Positions 24,808 to 33,898 of a stretch of 64,000 bases of DNA are shown in pieces; the first letter of the stretch is position 1; the number at the start of each line of letters is the position of its first letter. Where the stretch lies: the NCBI GenBank assembly GCA_017694845.1, contig JADIMI010000011.1:39308-103307 (forward strand). The letters run 5' to 3'. This DNA is from Candidatus Cryptobacteroides intestinavium. GTDB taxonomy: Bacteria > Bacteroidota > Bacteroidia > Bacteroidales > UBA932. The position numbers and the translations under genes were made by a program. The notes beneath the pieces are model-generated. The model saw nothing but the letters and a program-made list of their open reading frames with translations. It made no database searches and had not been told where the DNA came from.

Positions 24808-26697
24808 ATGGAATATACGATTCTCATACTCTTGCTTCCGTTCCTGAGCTTCATACTTATCGGTCTGCTCGGGACAAGGCTGCGTCCGGTAGTGGCGGGA
24901 GCGGCCGGGACAGCGGTGACAGGACTGGTGGCTGTACTGAGCTACTGGACAGCGTTCTCCTATTTCGGCGCCGGCAGGGATGCCTCCGGAGTGTTCCCGG
25001 CACAGATGCCATGGAACTTCGAATGGCTTCCGTTCGGCGGCAGCCTCCAGATTGACATAGGGATATTGCTGGACCCTATCTCCGTGATGATGCTTGTCGT
25101 CATCTCTACAGTCTCCTTTATGGTCCATATATATTCGTTCGGATATATGAAAGGGGAGAGAGGTTTCCAGAGGTACTACTCTTTCCTTTCTCTCTTCACT
25201 ATGAGCATGCTCGGACTGGTGGTGGCGACCAATATCTTCCAGATGTACATTTTCTGGGAGCTCGTGGGTGTCAGCTCATACCTCCTGATAGGGTTCTACT
25301 ATACGAAGCCTGAGGCGGTAGCGGCATCGAAGAAGGCATTTATCGTTACCAGGTTCGCTGATCTGGGATTCCTTATAGGCATACTTATATACGGCTTCTA
25401 CACGGGTACGTTCTCGTTCAGCCCGGATGCGCCTGCACTCGGTGCTGCGAAGGCGATGCTTCCTCTGGCCCTTGGCCTGATGTTCATAGGCGGTGCCGGA
25501 AAAAGTGCAATGTTCCCTCTGCATATCTGGCTGCCGGATGCTATGGAGGGTCCGACGCCTGTGTCCGCCCTTATCCATGCCGCGACGATGGTGGTGGCAG
25601 GAGTCTATCTTGTGGCGCGGATGTTCCCGCTGTTTATCGGATATGCTCCGGGAGCGCTTCATATCATTGCATACGTCGGAGCCTTCACCGCCCTGTATGC
25701 AGCGACTGTGGCGTGTGTCCAGACTGATATCAAGAGGGTGCTGGCTTTCAGTACGATTTCCCAGATAGGGTTTATGATGGTGGCGCTCGGAGTCTGCACA
25801 TCCGCAGACCCTCACAGCGGCGGGCTCGGATATATGGCCTCTATGTTCCATCTGTTCACCCACGCGATGTTCAAGGCCCTTCTTTTCCTGGGTGCCGGCT
25901 GTATTATCCATGCTGTCCATTCCAACGAGATGTCTGCCATGGGCGGACTGAGGAAGTATATGCCGGTCACGCATATCACCTTCCTTGTAGCCTGTCTTGC
26001 CATAGCCGGTATCTGGCCTCTGAGCGGATTCTTCTCCAAGGATGAGATTCTTGCCGCCTGCTTCGGCTTCAGCCCGGTCATGGGCTGGGTCATGACTGCA
26101 ATAGCAGGACTGACGGCATTCTATATGTTCCGTCTCTACTATAATATATTCTGGGGCAGGGAGAACAAGAAACTCCACACGGAACATACTCCTCACGAGG
26201 CTCCTCTGACTATGACCGTCCCTCTGATATTCCTGGCTGCTGTCACCCTGTTCGCAGGCTGGATACCGTTCGGAGAGTTCATCAGCAGCAACGGTCAGGC
26301 ATACCATATCCATATCGACTGGAGCGTGGCAGCGGTGAGCCTCTGTGTAGCCGTGGCCGGTATAGCCCTTGCCACCTGGATGTACCTCAGGGAGGACAGG
26401 AAAGTCGCTGACAGTCTTGCTGTGAGGTTCAGCGGCCTTCACAAGGCGGCTTACCACAGATTCTATATAGATGAGATATACCAGTTCATAACCCACAGGA
26501 TAATATTTGCCTGCATATCCACTCCTGTCGCGTGGTTCGACAGGCACGTTGTCGACGGGTTTATGAACCTTCTTGCAAAGGGGACGGAAGCGTCTTCCCG
26601 GGCGATCAGGTATATGCAGAGCGGCAATGTCCAGAAATACTGTATATGGTTCCTTGGAGGAGCCCTCTGCCTTGCTGCAGTGCTTCTGCTGGCGTAA
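24808..26697 (+). CDS. nuoL: NADH-quinone oxidoreductase subunit L
   Basis: A 629-residue antiporter-like subunit with about 16 helices. Signatures include W-E-L-V-G-V-S-S-Y-L-L-I-G-F, the lysine in G-G-A-G-K-S-A-M-F-P-L-H-I-W-L-P-D-A and the His in T-H-A-M-F-K-A-L-L-F. The C-terminal part carries the long lateral helix that lies along NuoM and NuoN. Normal length. Confidence 0.97.
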   Translation: MEYTILILLLPFLSFILIGLLGTRLRPVVAGAAGTAVTGLVAVLSYWTAFSYFGAGRDASGVFPAQMPWNFEWLPFGGSLQIDIGILLDPISVMMLVVISTVSFMVHIYSFGYMKGERGFQRYYSFLSLFTMSMLGLVVATNIFQMYIFWELVGVSSYLLIGFYYTKPEAVAASKKAFIVTRFADLGFLIGILIYGFYTGTFSFSPDAPALGAAKAMLPLALGLMFIGGAGKSAMFPLHIWLPDAMEGPTPVSALIHAATMVVAGVYLVARMFPLFIGYAPGALHIIAYVGAFTALYAATVACVQTDIKRVLAFSTISQIGFMMVALGVCTSADPHSGGLGYMASMFHLFTHAMFKALLFLGAGCIIHAVHSNEMSAMGGLRKYMPVTHITFLVACLAIAGIWPLSGFFSKDEILAACFGFSPVMGWVMTAIAGLTAFYMFRLYYNIFWGRENKKLHTEHTPHEAPLTMTVPLIFLAAVTLFAGWIPFGEFISSNGQAYHIHIDWSVAAVSLCVAVAGIALATWMYLREDRKVADSLAVRFSGLHKAAYHRFYIDEIYQFITHRIIFACISTPVAWFDRHVVDGFMNLLAKGTEASSRAIRYMQSGNVQKYCIWFLGGALCLAAVLLLA

Positions 26698-26734
26698 TGT
26701 TGAATTATTGAATTTTAGAAACTGACATTAAATT

Positions 26735-28219
26735 ATGAATATTCTGTCACTTTTTCCGGCCATTCCGCTGCTGATGATGCTCGGACTGTGGATCTCCAGG
26801 AACACTAGGCAGATACATGCTGTCATGGTGGCCGGATCCTCAGCCCTGCTGGCACTGTCGGTATATCTTGTCTTCGCCTTCCTCGGGATGAGGGCGGCGG
26901 GGAATACGGCCGAGATGCTCTTTACAGACAGCCTTGTATGGTATGCCCCTCTGAATATCCATTATTCGGTCGGGGTGGATGGCATCTCCGTGGCGATGCT
27001 GCTCCTGTCATCCATTATAGTGTTCACCGGTACATTCGCTTCCTGGCAGATGAAGAATGATGTAAAGGAGTTCTTTATGTGGTTCTGTCTGCTGAGCGTC
27101 GGGGTCTTCGGATTCTTCATATCTGTCGACCTGTTTACAATGTTTATGTTCTACGAGGTCGCGCTCATACCGATGTACCTTCTTATCGGAGTATGGGGGA
27201 CGGGCCGCAAGGAATATTCGGCGATGAAGCTGACTCTGATGCTGATGGGCGGTTCGGCCTTGATACTCATAGGTATCCTCGGCATTTATTTCGGGTCAGG
27301 AGCGACCACGATGAATATTCTCGAGATTGCACAGCTGCACAATATCCCTGTCGAGATGCAGAGGGTATGGTTCCCTATAGTGTTTGTCGGGTTCGGAGTG
27401 CTCGGCGCCCTGTTCCCGTTCCATACGTGGAGCCCGGATGGCCACGCATCCGCCCCTACCGCCGTATCGATGCTGCACGCCGGTGTACTTATGAAGCTCG
27501 GCGGCTACGGCTGCTTCAGGATAGCGATGTTCCTCCTTCCGGATGCGGCCCAGGAGCTCAGCTGGATATTCATTGTCCTCACGACCATATCGGTTGTCTA
27601 CGGAGCCTTCTCCGCCTGCGTCCAGACAGACCTTAAATATATCAATGCCTATTCTTCCGTCTCGCACTGCGGACTTGTGCTCTTCGCCATACTGATGATG
27701 AATGTCACGGCGGCTACGGGAGCTGTCCTCCAGATGCTCAGCCACGGCCTTATGACAGCGCTTTTCTTCGCCCTTATCGGTATGATATACGGAAGGACCC
27801 ATACCAGGGACATCAGGGAGCTCAGCGGCCTTATGAAGATAATGCCTTTCCTTTCTGTCTGCTATGTCATTGCCGGACTTGCCAACCTCGGTCTTCCGGG
27901 ACTGAGCGGCTTTGTGGCAGAGATGACGATATTCAACGGCGCCTTTATGGACAATGACACCTTCCACCGCGTCGTCACCATTGTGGCCTGTACCTCGATA
28001 GTGATCACGGCTGTGTATATACTGCGTCTTGTCGGGAAGATTCTCTACGGTACCTGCACCAATCCTGAACATCTCAAGCTAACGGATGCGACCTGGGATG
28101 AAAAACTGGCCGTAGTCGTGCTCATAGTCGCCATTGCAGGTCTCGGACTGGCTCCTATGTGGGTCAGCGATATGATAAGCGACAGCGTGTTACCTATAAT
28201 ATCACACATTTTGAACTAA
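26735..28219 (+). CDS. nuoM: NADH-quinone oxidoreductase subunit M
   Basis: A 494-residue antiporter-like proton-pumping subunit. It has F-Y-E-V-A-L-I-P-M-Y-L-L-I-G-V-W-G, F-P-F-H-T-W-S-P-D-G-H and L-S-H-G-L-M-T-A-L-F-F, which hold the conserved membrane Glu, the His/Asp region and the channel His. Between nuoL and nuoN as usual. Confidence 0.97.
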   Translation: MNILSLFPAIPLLMMLGLWISRNTRQIHAVMVAGSSALLALSVYLVFAFLGMRAAGNTAEMLFTDSLVWYAPLNIHYSVGVDGISVAMLLLSSIIVFTGTFASWQMKNDVKEFFMWFCLLSVGVFGFFISVDLFTMFMFYEVALIPMYLLIGVWGTGRKEYSAMKLTLMLMGGSALILIGILGIYFGSGATTMNILEIAQLHNIPVEMQRVWFPIVFVGFGVLGALFPFHTWSPDGHASAPTAVSMLHAGVLMKLGGYGCFRIAMFLLPDAAQELSWIFIVLTTISVVYGAFSACVQTDLKYINAYSSVSHCGLVLFAILMMNVTAATGAVLQMLSHGLMTALFFALIGMIYGRTHTRDIRELSGLMKIMPFLSVCYVIAGLANLGLPGLSGFVAEMTIFNGAFMDNDTFHRVVTIVACTSIVITAVYILRLVGKILYGTCTNPEHLKLTDATWDEKLAVVVLIVAIAGLGLAPMWVSDMISDSVLPIISHILN

Positions 28220-28225
28220 ACGGAT

Positions 28226-29665
28226 ATGGAAATCGATTTTTCTGGAGTATTCACTTATATGCACACCGAGATATCGCTGGTGGCGGTCATTGTGATAGCT
28301 TTCCTCTATGACCTGGCGGCAGGCAGCAGGGGCAGGCAGATTTTCCATCCGCTTATGTGCATACTGATGCTGCTGTTCATAGCGGCCAACATTGTCCCTT
28401 TCCCTGAGGAGGAGGGTGAGATTTTCGGAGGAATGTTCATCTATTCTCCTGTCTACGGCATAGTGAAGAGCATACTTGCCATAGGGACGCTGATAGTCTT
28501 CCTGCAGTCAGACAGCTGGCTGAGCCGGGCTGACACCTCGTTCAAGAGAGGGGAGTTCTATGTCCTGACCCTGTCGACCCTTCTCGGAATGTATTTTATG
28601 ATAAGTGCAGGGCATTTCCTGATGTTCTTCATAGGAATGGAGCTTGCCACTGTCCCGATGGCCTGCCTGGTGGCTCTGGACAAGTACAGGAACAATGCTG
28701 CCGAGGCGGGAGCCAAGTTTATTCTGAGCGCCCTGTTCTCGAGCGGACTGATGCTGTATGGAATATCGTTCTTCTACGGTACGACAGGTACGCTTTATTT
28801 CAATGATATGGCTTCAAGGATCGATGGAAGCGCTCTTCAGATTCTGTCTCTGGTGTTCTTCTTCGCCGGCCTCGGGTTCAAGATCTCTCTGGTGCCGTTC
28901 CACCTCTGGACTGCAGATACATATCAGGGGGCCCCTACAAATGTGACATCCTATCTGTCGGTCATATCCAAGGGCGCGGCTGCCTTCACTCTTATGGTCG
29001 TCCTGTTCAAGGTGTTCGCAGAGATAGCCGAGCAGTGGCAGCTCCTGCTGTACATCATTATCATATTGAGTATCACTGTGGCGAACCTGTTTGCCATCAG
29101 GCAGAAGGATATCAAGCGCTTCTTCGCGTTCTCATCCATCTCCCAGGCAGGCTACATAATGCTGGCTGTGATCAGCGGTACTCAGTACGGAATGACCTCC
29201 CTTATCTTCTATGTGCTGATATATATGGCGGCCAATCTTGCCGCTTTCGGAGTCATATCCTCAATCGAGCAGCATAGCGGAGGAAAGGTCGGGATAGATG
29301 ACTACAACGGACTTTACAGGACGAACCCGAAGCTGGCCATAACAATGACCCTCGCCCTGTTCTCCCTTGGAGGCATACCTCCTTTTGCGGGTTTCTTCTC
29401 CAAGTTCTTCATCTTCGCCTCCGCATTCGAGGCCGGATTCCACGTGCTGGTGCTCATAGCATTGCTCAACACGATTATAGCCCTCTACTACTATCTGCTT
29501 ATCGTCAAGGCGATGTTCATCATCCCTAACGATACACCGATAGCCGCATTCAGAAGCGATACCGGTACACGTATCAGCCTGGTGCTGTGCCTCGCCGGAG
29601 TGCTTGTCATCGGACTGGTAAGCTCGGTGTTCGACAGCATCAACCTGTTCACCTTCGGAATGTAG
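28226..29665 (+). CDS. nuoN: NADH-quinone oxidoreductase subunit N
   Basis: A 479-residue antiporter-like subunit. [12 protein letters not shown] and [16 protein letters not shown] are diagnostic, as is the S-S-I-S-Q-A-G-Y segment. It is the last gene of the operon; no nuoE, F or G follows within the window. Repeats start about 25 bases after the stop. Confidence 0.97.
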   Translation: MEIDFSGVFTYMHTEISLVAVIVIAFLYDLAAGSRGRQIFHPLMCILMLLFIAANIVPFPEEEGEIFGGMFIYSPVYGIVKSILAIGTLIVFLQSDSWLSRADTSFKRGEFYVLTLSTLLGMYFMISAGHFLMFFIGMELATVPMACLVALDKYRNNAAEAGAKFILSALFSSGLMLYGISFFYGTTGTLYFNDMASRIDGSALQILSLVFFFAGLGFKISLVPFHLWTADTYQGAPTNVTSYLSVISKGAAAFTLMVVLFKVFAEIAEQWQLLLYIIIILSITVANLFAIRQKDIKRFFAFSSISQAGYIMLAVISGTQYGMTSLIFYVLIYMAANLAAFGVISSIEQHSGGKVGIDDYNGLYRTNPKLAITMTLALFSLGGIPPFAGFFSKFFIFASAFEAGFHVLVLIALLNTIIALYYYLLIVKAMFIIPNDTPIAAFRSDTGTRISLVLCLAGVLVIGLVSSVFDSINLFTFGM

Positions 29666-29689
29666 TCCGGGTCCTGTCGAAACTCCGTC

Positions 29690-29746
29690 TCTCTGTCATT
29701 CCGAGCTCCCTTTCGTTGTCATTCCGAGCGCAGCGAGGAATCTGGA
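29690..29746. repeat. TGTCATTCCGAGC-type repeats (forward)
   Basis: A head-only copy (TGTCATTCCGAGC) is followed by a full copy with the variant tail GCAGCGAGGAATCTGG. They come directly after nuoN. Confidence 0.75.
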
Positions 29747-29764
29747 GAAGAAGGACGAGACAAC

Positions 29765-29920
29765 GGACCACAAACAAGCGAAATTTGTATCTTCTTGAAT
29801 AGCAGCACGATATGAAAAGTCGTTGTTCGTGGTCCGTACTTTTTTGAGGGGACCGCGAACAAGGTTATTTTGCATTGTGCTGTATCTCAGTGGATTACAA
29901 AAAGTTGATGTTCGCGGTCC
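29765..29920. repeat. 156-bp paired-hairpin element, copy B
   Basis: Units are 29765-29835 and 29850-29920, 71 bp each with a 14-bp spacer, the same dimensions as copy A at 1879-2034. Unit 1 has GGACCACAAACA and TGTTCGTGGTCC: relative to copy A a G-C pair has become A-T on both arms. Unit 2 keeps GGACCGCGAACA/TGTTCGCGGTCC. The spacer GTACTTTTTTGAGG resembles copy A's CTGCTTTTTTGAGG. Confidence 0.85.
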
Positions 29921-29941
29921 GTAGAGCGTCTCTGCGTACGG

Positions 29942-29994
29942 GGCATCAATCCGTCCGAGGCAACAAAGTCAAGAACACATACTTTTCCCGGTGA
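29942..29994. repeat. 53-bp dispersed repeat (GGCATCAATCCGTC...), copy 2
   Basis: It matches 7418-7470 at 46 of 53 positions without gaps and lies 21 bases after the 156-bp element. Confidence 0.8.
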
Positions 29995-30013
29995 TCCCGA
30001 AGAATCTGATGCT

Positions 30014-30112
30014 CCAGATCCTTCACTTCGCCTTCGGCTCCGTTCAGGATGACAAAATCGGCTCCGTTCAGGATGACACAGGATGACAAAATCGGCTTCG
30101 TTCAGGATGACG
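30014..30112. repeat. inverted TGTCATTCTGAGC-family copies
   Basis: One inverted copy with the GCCTTCGGCTCC insert and several tails of the form GTTCAGGATGAC separated by AAAATCGGCT(C/T)C. With the neighbouring entries they account for the gap 29666-30129, which holds no gene. Confidence 0.8.
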
Positions 30113-30129
30113 ATGTAATAAGGATATAC

Positions 30130-30159
30130 AAAAAAACATCACAGAAGATTCTGTGATGT
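30130..30159 (-). terminator. rho-independent terminator of the tRNA pair
   Basis: On the minus strand ACATCACAGAA pairs with TTCTGTGATGT (11 bp), followed by a T-run. It lies 11 bases after tRNA-Met. Confidence 0.85.
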
Positions 30160-30169
30160 CGTTTTCTTG

Positions 30170-30243
30170 TAGCGGGTCGCAGGATTGAACTGCGGACCTC
30201 ATGATTATGAATCATGCGCTCTAACCAGCTGAGCTAACCCGCC
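30170..30243 (-). tRNA. tRNA-Met (CAT anticodon), elongator type
   Basis: On the minus strand a cloverleaf starts GGCGGGTTAGCTCAG and ends ACCCGCT plus discriminator A; no CCA is encoded. The anticodon arm is CATGA-TTCATAA-TCATG, so the anticodon is CAT. The anticodon stem lacks the GGG/CCC pairs of initiator tRNA. A CAT tRNA could also be lysidine-modified tRNA-Ile2; the body looks more like elongator Met. Confidence 0.85.
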
Positions 30244-30294
30244 ATCGAGTTGTCGTTAGACTTCCCGCCGATATGACGGTGCTGTCTGGATTTG

Positions 30295-30365
30295 TTGAGA
30301 TAGAAGGACTCGAACCCTCACTGACAGAGCCAGAATCTGTAGTGCTACCATTACACCATATCTCA
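30295..30365 (-). tRNA. tRNA-Gln (CTG anticodon)
   Basis: On the minus strand the acceptor arm TGAGATA pairs with TATCTCA. The anticodon arm is ACAGA-TTCTGGC-TCTGT, giving CTG, which reads CAG. The T-arm contains GGTTCGAGTCC. It is 51 bases upstream of tRNA-Met in the same transcript; no CCA is encoded. Confidence 0.88.
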
Positions 30366-30394
30366 ATATCTGTCCCTCTTTATTTTTGGGACTG

Positions 30395-30425
30395 CAAATG
30401 TACGAAGGTTTTTTGAAAAAACAAT
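30395..30425 (-). promoter_or_regulatory. promoter of the tRNA-Gln/tRNA-Met pair
   Basis: On the minus strand ATTG, 19 bases, then TACATTTG: close to the TTTG-N19-TAnnTTTG consensus. It starts transcription about 20-25 bases before tRNA-Gln. Confidence 0.7.
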
Positions 30426-30440
30426 GCGTTTTTCAAAAAA
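30409..30440 (-). terminator. A/T-rich hairpin after ispF
   Basis: TTTTTTGAAAAA and TTTTTCAAAAAA form a perfect 12-bp stem with an 8-nt loop. It starts 9 bases after the ispF stop and overlaps the tRNA promoter region. Confidence 0.55.
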
Positions 30441-30449
30441 TCATTGAAA

Positions 30450-30935
30450 TCAGCTGATTTTGTATAGCAGGGCGACTGCATAGACCTCACATCCCTCCCC
30501 TCGTCCCACAAAGCCAAGACGTTCGGTGGTGGTCGCCTTGACTGAGATGGATGACACGGGCACTTCCATAATTCCTGCAAGAGTCTCCCTCATCTGCATT
30601 ATGTACGGTGCCAGTTTCGGTGACTGCATTGCTATTGTGATATCTGCATTCCCGACAGCATAGCCATGGCCTTTTACCAGTTCCATTGTCCTTGACAGCA
30701 GGATCTTGCTGTCGATGCCCTTGAATTCTTCCGAACTGTCCGGGAAATGCTTCCCGATATCCCCGAGGGCAAGTGCCCCGAGCAGGGCATCGCACAGGGC
30801 GTGTATCGCCACATCTCCGTCCGAATGGGCCACGCAGCCTACCGGGCTGTCGATTCTGACTCCTCCAAGCATCAATGGCAGTCCCGCGGCGAGGGCGTGG
30901 ACATCATATCCGTTGCCTATCCTGAAATTTTCCAT
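30450..30935 (-). CDS. ispF: 2-C-methyl-D-erythritol 2,4-cyclodiphosphate synthase
   Basis: A 161-residue cytoplasmic enzyme of the non-mevalonate isoprenoid pathway. It converts CDP-methylerythritol 2-phosphate to the cyclic diphosphate with release of CMP. Motifs: G-N-G-Y-D-V-H (metal Asp and His), H-S-D-G-D-V-A-I-H-A-L-C-D-A-L-L-G-A and A-T-T-T-E-R-L-G-F-V-G-R-G-E-G near the C-terminus. Length is normal for the trimer-forming family. It is divergent from the mutL cluster. Confidence 0.97.
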   Translation of the reverse strand: MENFRIGNGYDVHALAAGLPLMLGGVRIDSPVGCVAHSDGDVAIHALCDALLGALALGDIGKHFPDSSEEFKGIDSKILLSRTMELVKGHGYAVGNADITIAMQSPKLAPYIMQMRETLAGIMEVPVSSISVKATTTERLGFVGRGEGCEVYAVALLYKIS

Positions 30936-30959
30936 ACGGTAAAAATAGCAAAAAATTAG

Positions 30960-30967
30960 TAAATTTG
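30960..30967 (+). promoter_or_regulatory. -7 box upstream of the mutL cluster
   Basis: TAAATTTG matches TAnnTTTG, 29 bases before the ATG at 30997. No convincing -33 element. Confidence 0.5.
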
Positions 30968-30996
30968 CAGATTGACACTAAAAGTAGGTGAATTCT

Positions 30997-31287
30997 ATGG
31001 GATTTAATTTCGGATTCTTCGGTACGCCCGAACACAGGGTTTTCCGTTACAGGCCGCGCTACTATGATGAGGAGAAGGAGGCGCTGAAGGAGAAGTTCGG
31101 TCACGTTGATGGTTCAAGGAAGGATGAGACATACGTGCCAGGCAGCTATATCAAGGGCAGTCTGCGCAACGGCAACTATCAGCGTACCCGTGCGACAGGA
31201 AAGGCACAGAAGATTATCAGTATAGTCGGGCTTGTGCTGTTCTTTGTCGTGCTCATTATGATAGCGAAATATTTCTCACTGCTTTGA
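30997..31287 (+). CDS. small C-tail-anchored membrane protein upstream of mutL
   Basis: The protein has 96 residues from ATG 30997; the GTG at 30988 lies in the leader, next to an AGGTGA sequence that fits a ribosome site. The N-terminal 65 residues are basic and hydrophilic (M-G-F-N-F-G-F-F-G-T-P-E-H-R-V-F-R-Y). A single C-terminal membrane helix (I-I-S-I-V-G-L-V-L-F-F-V-V-L-I-M-I) follows. I recall similar small proteins next to mutL in other Bacteroidales, but no function is known. It lies 13 bases before mutL and is probably co-transcribed with it. Confidence 0.75.
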   Translation: MGFNFGFFGTPEHRVFRYRPRYYDEEKEALKEKFGHVDGSRKDETYVPGSYIKGSLRNGNYQRTRATGKAQKIISIVGLVLFFVVLIMIAKYFSLL

Positions 31288-31300
31288 TGTGCGCTGAAAG

Positions 31301-33154
31301 ATGGATATAAGGATATTACCGTCAAGTATAGCAAATGTCATCGCTGCAGGGGAGGTGGTCGAGAGACCATCTTCTGTTGTCAAGGAGCTTATGGAGAATG
31401 CCGTCGATGCCGGAGCGGACAATATAGCTGTCGTCATATCCGATGCCGGCCGTACGCTGGTGCAGGTGATAGATAACGGCTGCGGGATGTCGCCGGACGA
31501 GGCCGTGCTGTGTTTCGAGCGGCACGCTACCTCCAAGATAGCGACAGCCGAGGATCTTATGGATATCCATACTTTCGGGTTCAGGGGGGAGGCCCTGGCG
31601 GCCATTGCAGCTGTATCGGAGGTCACCCTCAGGACAAGGAGGGAGGAGGATGAGGCAGGGTGCGAGGTGTTCTTCTCTGACTCGGTGCACCGGTCTACCG
31701 AGATGGTCTCTTCTCCGAAAGGGACAAATGTGGCTGTGCGCAACTTGTTCTACAATGTCCCGGCCAGGCGCAAGTTTCTCAAGTCGGACAATGTGGAACT
31801 GAAGCATATCATATCCGAATTCACCAGAATAGCCCTCACGAGACCTGAAATCGGGCTCTCTCTCACTCACAACGGGAAGGACCTGTTTGTCCTGAAACCG
31901 GCTATGTCCTTGAAGTTCAGGATACAGGATGTTCTGGGAACAGGGGTGACAAATGCAGTGGTCGACATAAAGGCGGAGACATCCGTCGTGAAGCTGTCAG
32001 GCTTCATCTGCCGTCCGGACCTTGCAAGGAAGGGCAAGGGAAACCAGTATTTCTTTGTCAACGGCCGTTATTTCTACAGCAGATATCTGCATCAGGCTGT
32101 GATGAAAGGGTATGACAACCTGATCACGGACGGGGTCATACCGTCATATTTCATATATCTGGAGATGGATCCCCGTTTCGTGGATGTGAATGTGAGCCCG
32201 CGGAAGACTGAAGTCAAGTTCGAGGATGACAGCGTCATATTCCAGATCATATATGCCTGCATCAGAGAGACTCTCGGCAGGAATTCGTTCGGGGACAGCA
32301 TAGATTTCGACAGGGAGGGCGTGCCGGACATCCCTGTCATCGGAAAGCATTTTGATGAGTACAGGCCGGTAGCCGAGCCTGTCGTGTCTGTGGATCCGGG
32401 TTACAATCCGTTTGCGGTGGAGACCGGGACGGACGGACAGTATGCGCAGCCATTGTTCCTCCGCAGTGACGGGAATGACGGGCAGATGTCTGCCGGCAGG
32501 AGCGGAGGTGCGGGATGGAGCCAGCCGTTCCCCGGGCTGGTGGACAGGAACGAGAACTATGGCAGGCTGTTCGAGGAAAAGTCGATGCCGTCCCGTCCTG
32601 TGATAATACTGCAGAACAAGTATATCATAACGGCTGTAAAGTCGGGGCTTCTCGTGATCAATATAAGAAGGGCAAAGGAAAGGGTTCTGTATGAACGGTT
32701 TCTGAAAGCGATTTCCGCCAATGCCCATATTACGCAGACAGCTCTTTTCCCGGTATCCGTGGCCGTAGGCGTGGAGAACATGCCGCTTTTCGAGGAGTAT
32801 TCATCTCTGCTGTCATCAATAGGGTTCGACATATCACCGTTCGGCAGGGACACGATAGTGGTGAACGGGGTTCCTGAAGGGTACTCTGTCGAGGAAGGCA
32901 AGGTCCGGACCGTCATATCAGACATAATCCTTGCTCTGTCGGACGGACATCCCGACCTTCCGGAAATGATGGCGTCCTCGATGGCGGAGAAATTTGCCAG
33001 GATAGGGGCCGCCGAGGGGGATGCGATGACATCTGCGATCGAGGCACAGAGATTGATAGACACGCTCTTCGCCTGTTCGAATGCGGAATTCACAAGTTCC
33101 GGGCACAGGACTATGACGATGCTTCCGGTGGAGGATCTGGACAGGAAGTTCTGA
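31301..33154 (+). CDS. mutL: DNA mismatch repair protein MutL
   Basis: A 617-residue protein. The N-terminal GHKL ATPase has all motifs: E-L-M-E-N-A-V-D-A-G-A, D-N-G-C-G-M, H-A-T-S-K-I, G-F-R-G-E-A-L and K-G-T-N-V. The ribosomal S5-like transducer domain includes F-V-N-G-R and V-D-V-N-V-S-P-R-K-T-E-V. The C-terminal dimerisation domain starts near Q-N-K-Y-I-I-T. Where nicking MutL proteins have D-Q-H-A-x-x-E-R (often D-Q-H-R-A-H in this phylum), this one reads I-N-I-R-R-A-K-E-R, so the metal-binding Asp and His are absent. ATPase and MutS-coupling roles should remain; intrinsic endonuclease activity is doubtful. Confidence 0.95.
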   Translation: MDIRILPSSIANVIAAGEVVERPSSVVKELMENAVDAGADNIAVVISDAGRTLVQVIDNGCGMSPDEAVLCFERHATSKIATAEDLMDIHTFGFRGEALAAIAAVSEVTLRTRREEDEAGCEVFFSDSVHRSTEMVSSPKGTNVAVRNLFYNVPARRKFLKSDNVELKHIISEFTRIALTRPEIGLSLTHNGKDLFVLKPAMSLKFRIQDVLGTGVTNAVVDIKAETSVVKLSGFICRPDLARKGKGNQYFFVNGRYFYSRYLHQAVMKGYDNLITDGVIPSYFIYLEMDPRFVDVNVSPRKTEVKFEDDSVIFQIIYACIRETLGRNSFGDSIDFDREGVPDIPVIGKHFDEYRPVAEPVVSVDPGYNPFAVETGTDGQYAQPLFLRSDGNDGQMSAGRSGGAGWSQPFPGLVDRNENYGRLFEEKSMPSRPVIILQNKYIITAVKSGLLVINIRRAKERVLYERFLKAISANAHITQTALFPVSVAVGVENMPLFEEYSSLLSSIGFDISPFGRDTIVVNGVPEGYSVEEGKVRTVISDIILALSDGHPDLPEMMASSMAEKFARIGAAEGDAMTSAIEAQRLIDTLFACSNAEFTSSGHRTMTMLPVEDLDRKF

Positions 33155-33201
33155 TCCGCGGCCGTGACGGATAAGATTTGATCATTAAACAGAATTTATC
33201 G

Positions 33202-33897
33202 ATGAATTACAGTTACAACAGGGGAGGAGGCTTCCTGAGTTCATGGCCTCCTGCGACCAAGAGTATCATAATAATAAATGTCCTGATATTCATCATGACG
33301 GAGCTGAACCGGGAGTTCATGATTGCCAATTTCGCGCTTTTCTACCCGGCATCTCCGCTGTTCAGACCGTGGCAGGTGGTCACGCATATGTTCATGCACG
33401 GCGGGTTCTGGCATATCTTCTTCAATATGTACACCCTGTTCATTTTCGGAAGTGTTCTGGAAAGGGTATGGGGAACGAAGAAGTATCTGCTTTTCTATTT
33501 TGTCACCGGACTGGGTGCAGCGGCCCTGCATACCGGAGTCCAGTGGATCGAGGCGCAGCATTATATGGCGCAGCTGGCAGGAGGTGACAATGCGGCTGCA
33601 GCGGCCTTACACGCGTTGAAAGTCACTCCTACGGTAGGGGCATCCGGTGCGATCTACGGACTTCTGCTGGGGTACGGAATGCTTTTCCCGGATGCCGTGC
33701 TTGCCCTGATATTCCCTCCGGTGGCGTTGAAGGCCAAATGGTTCGTGATAATATTCGCTGTCATTGAACTCCTGACCGGTATAACTGGAACCGGTGGAAG
33801 TGTCGCTCATTTCGCTCATCTTGGCGGCATGCTGTTCGGCTGGCTGCTCATAGTATACTGGAAGAGACGTAACAGACTGTATCAGAGATACGACTGA
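33202..33897 (+). CDS. rhomboid-family intramembrane serine protease
   Basis: The protein has 231 residues from ATG 33202 (MNYSYNRGGG); the track's start at 33178 is a TTG upstream. It has six membrane helices. The catalytic Ser is in V-G-A-S-G-A-I-Y-G and the His in A-H-F-A-H-L-G-G-M-L-F-G; H-M-F-M-H-G-G-F-W-H-I-F-F-N-M is the conserved second helix. Rhomboids cut membrane proteins within or next to their helices; the substrate here is unknown. The stop is one base from the next start, so the two are probably coupled. Confidence 0.93.
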   Translation: MNYSYNRGGGFLSSWPPATKSIIIINVLIFIMTELNREFMIANFALFYPASPLFRPWQVVTHMFMHGGFWHIFFNMYTLFIFGSVLERVWGTKKYLLFYFVTGLGAAALHTGVQWIEAQHYMAQLAGGDNAAAAALHALKVTPTVGASGAIYGLLLGYGMLFPDAVLALIFPPVALKAKWFVIIFAVIELLTGITGTGGSVAHFAHLGGMLFGWLLIVYWKRRNRLYQRYD

Positions 33898-33898
33898 T

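Noticed and set aside
30170-30243. Call as tRNA-Ile2 (lysidine) instead of tRNA-Met
   Set aside because: The body resembles elongator Met; sequence alone cannot fully exclude Ile2, so the doubt is noted in the feature.
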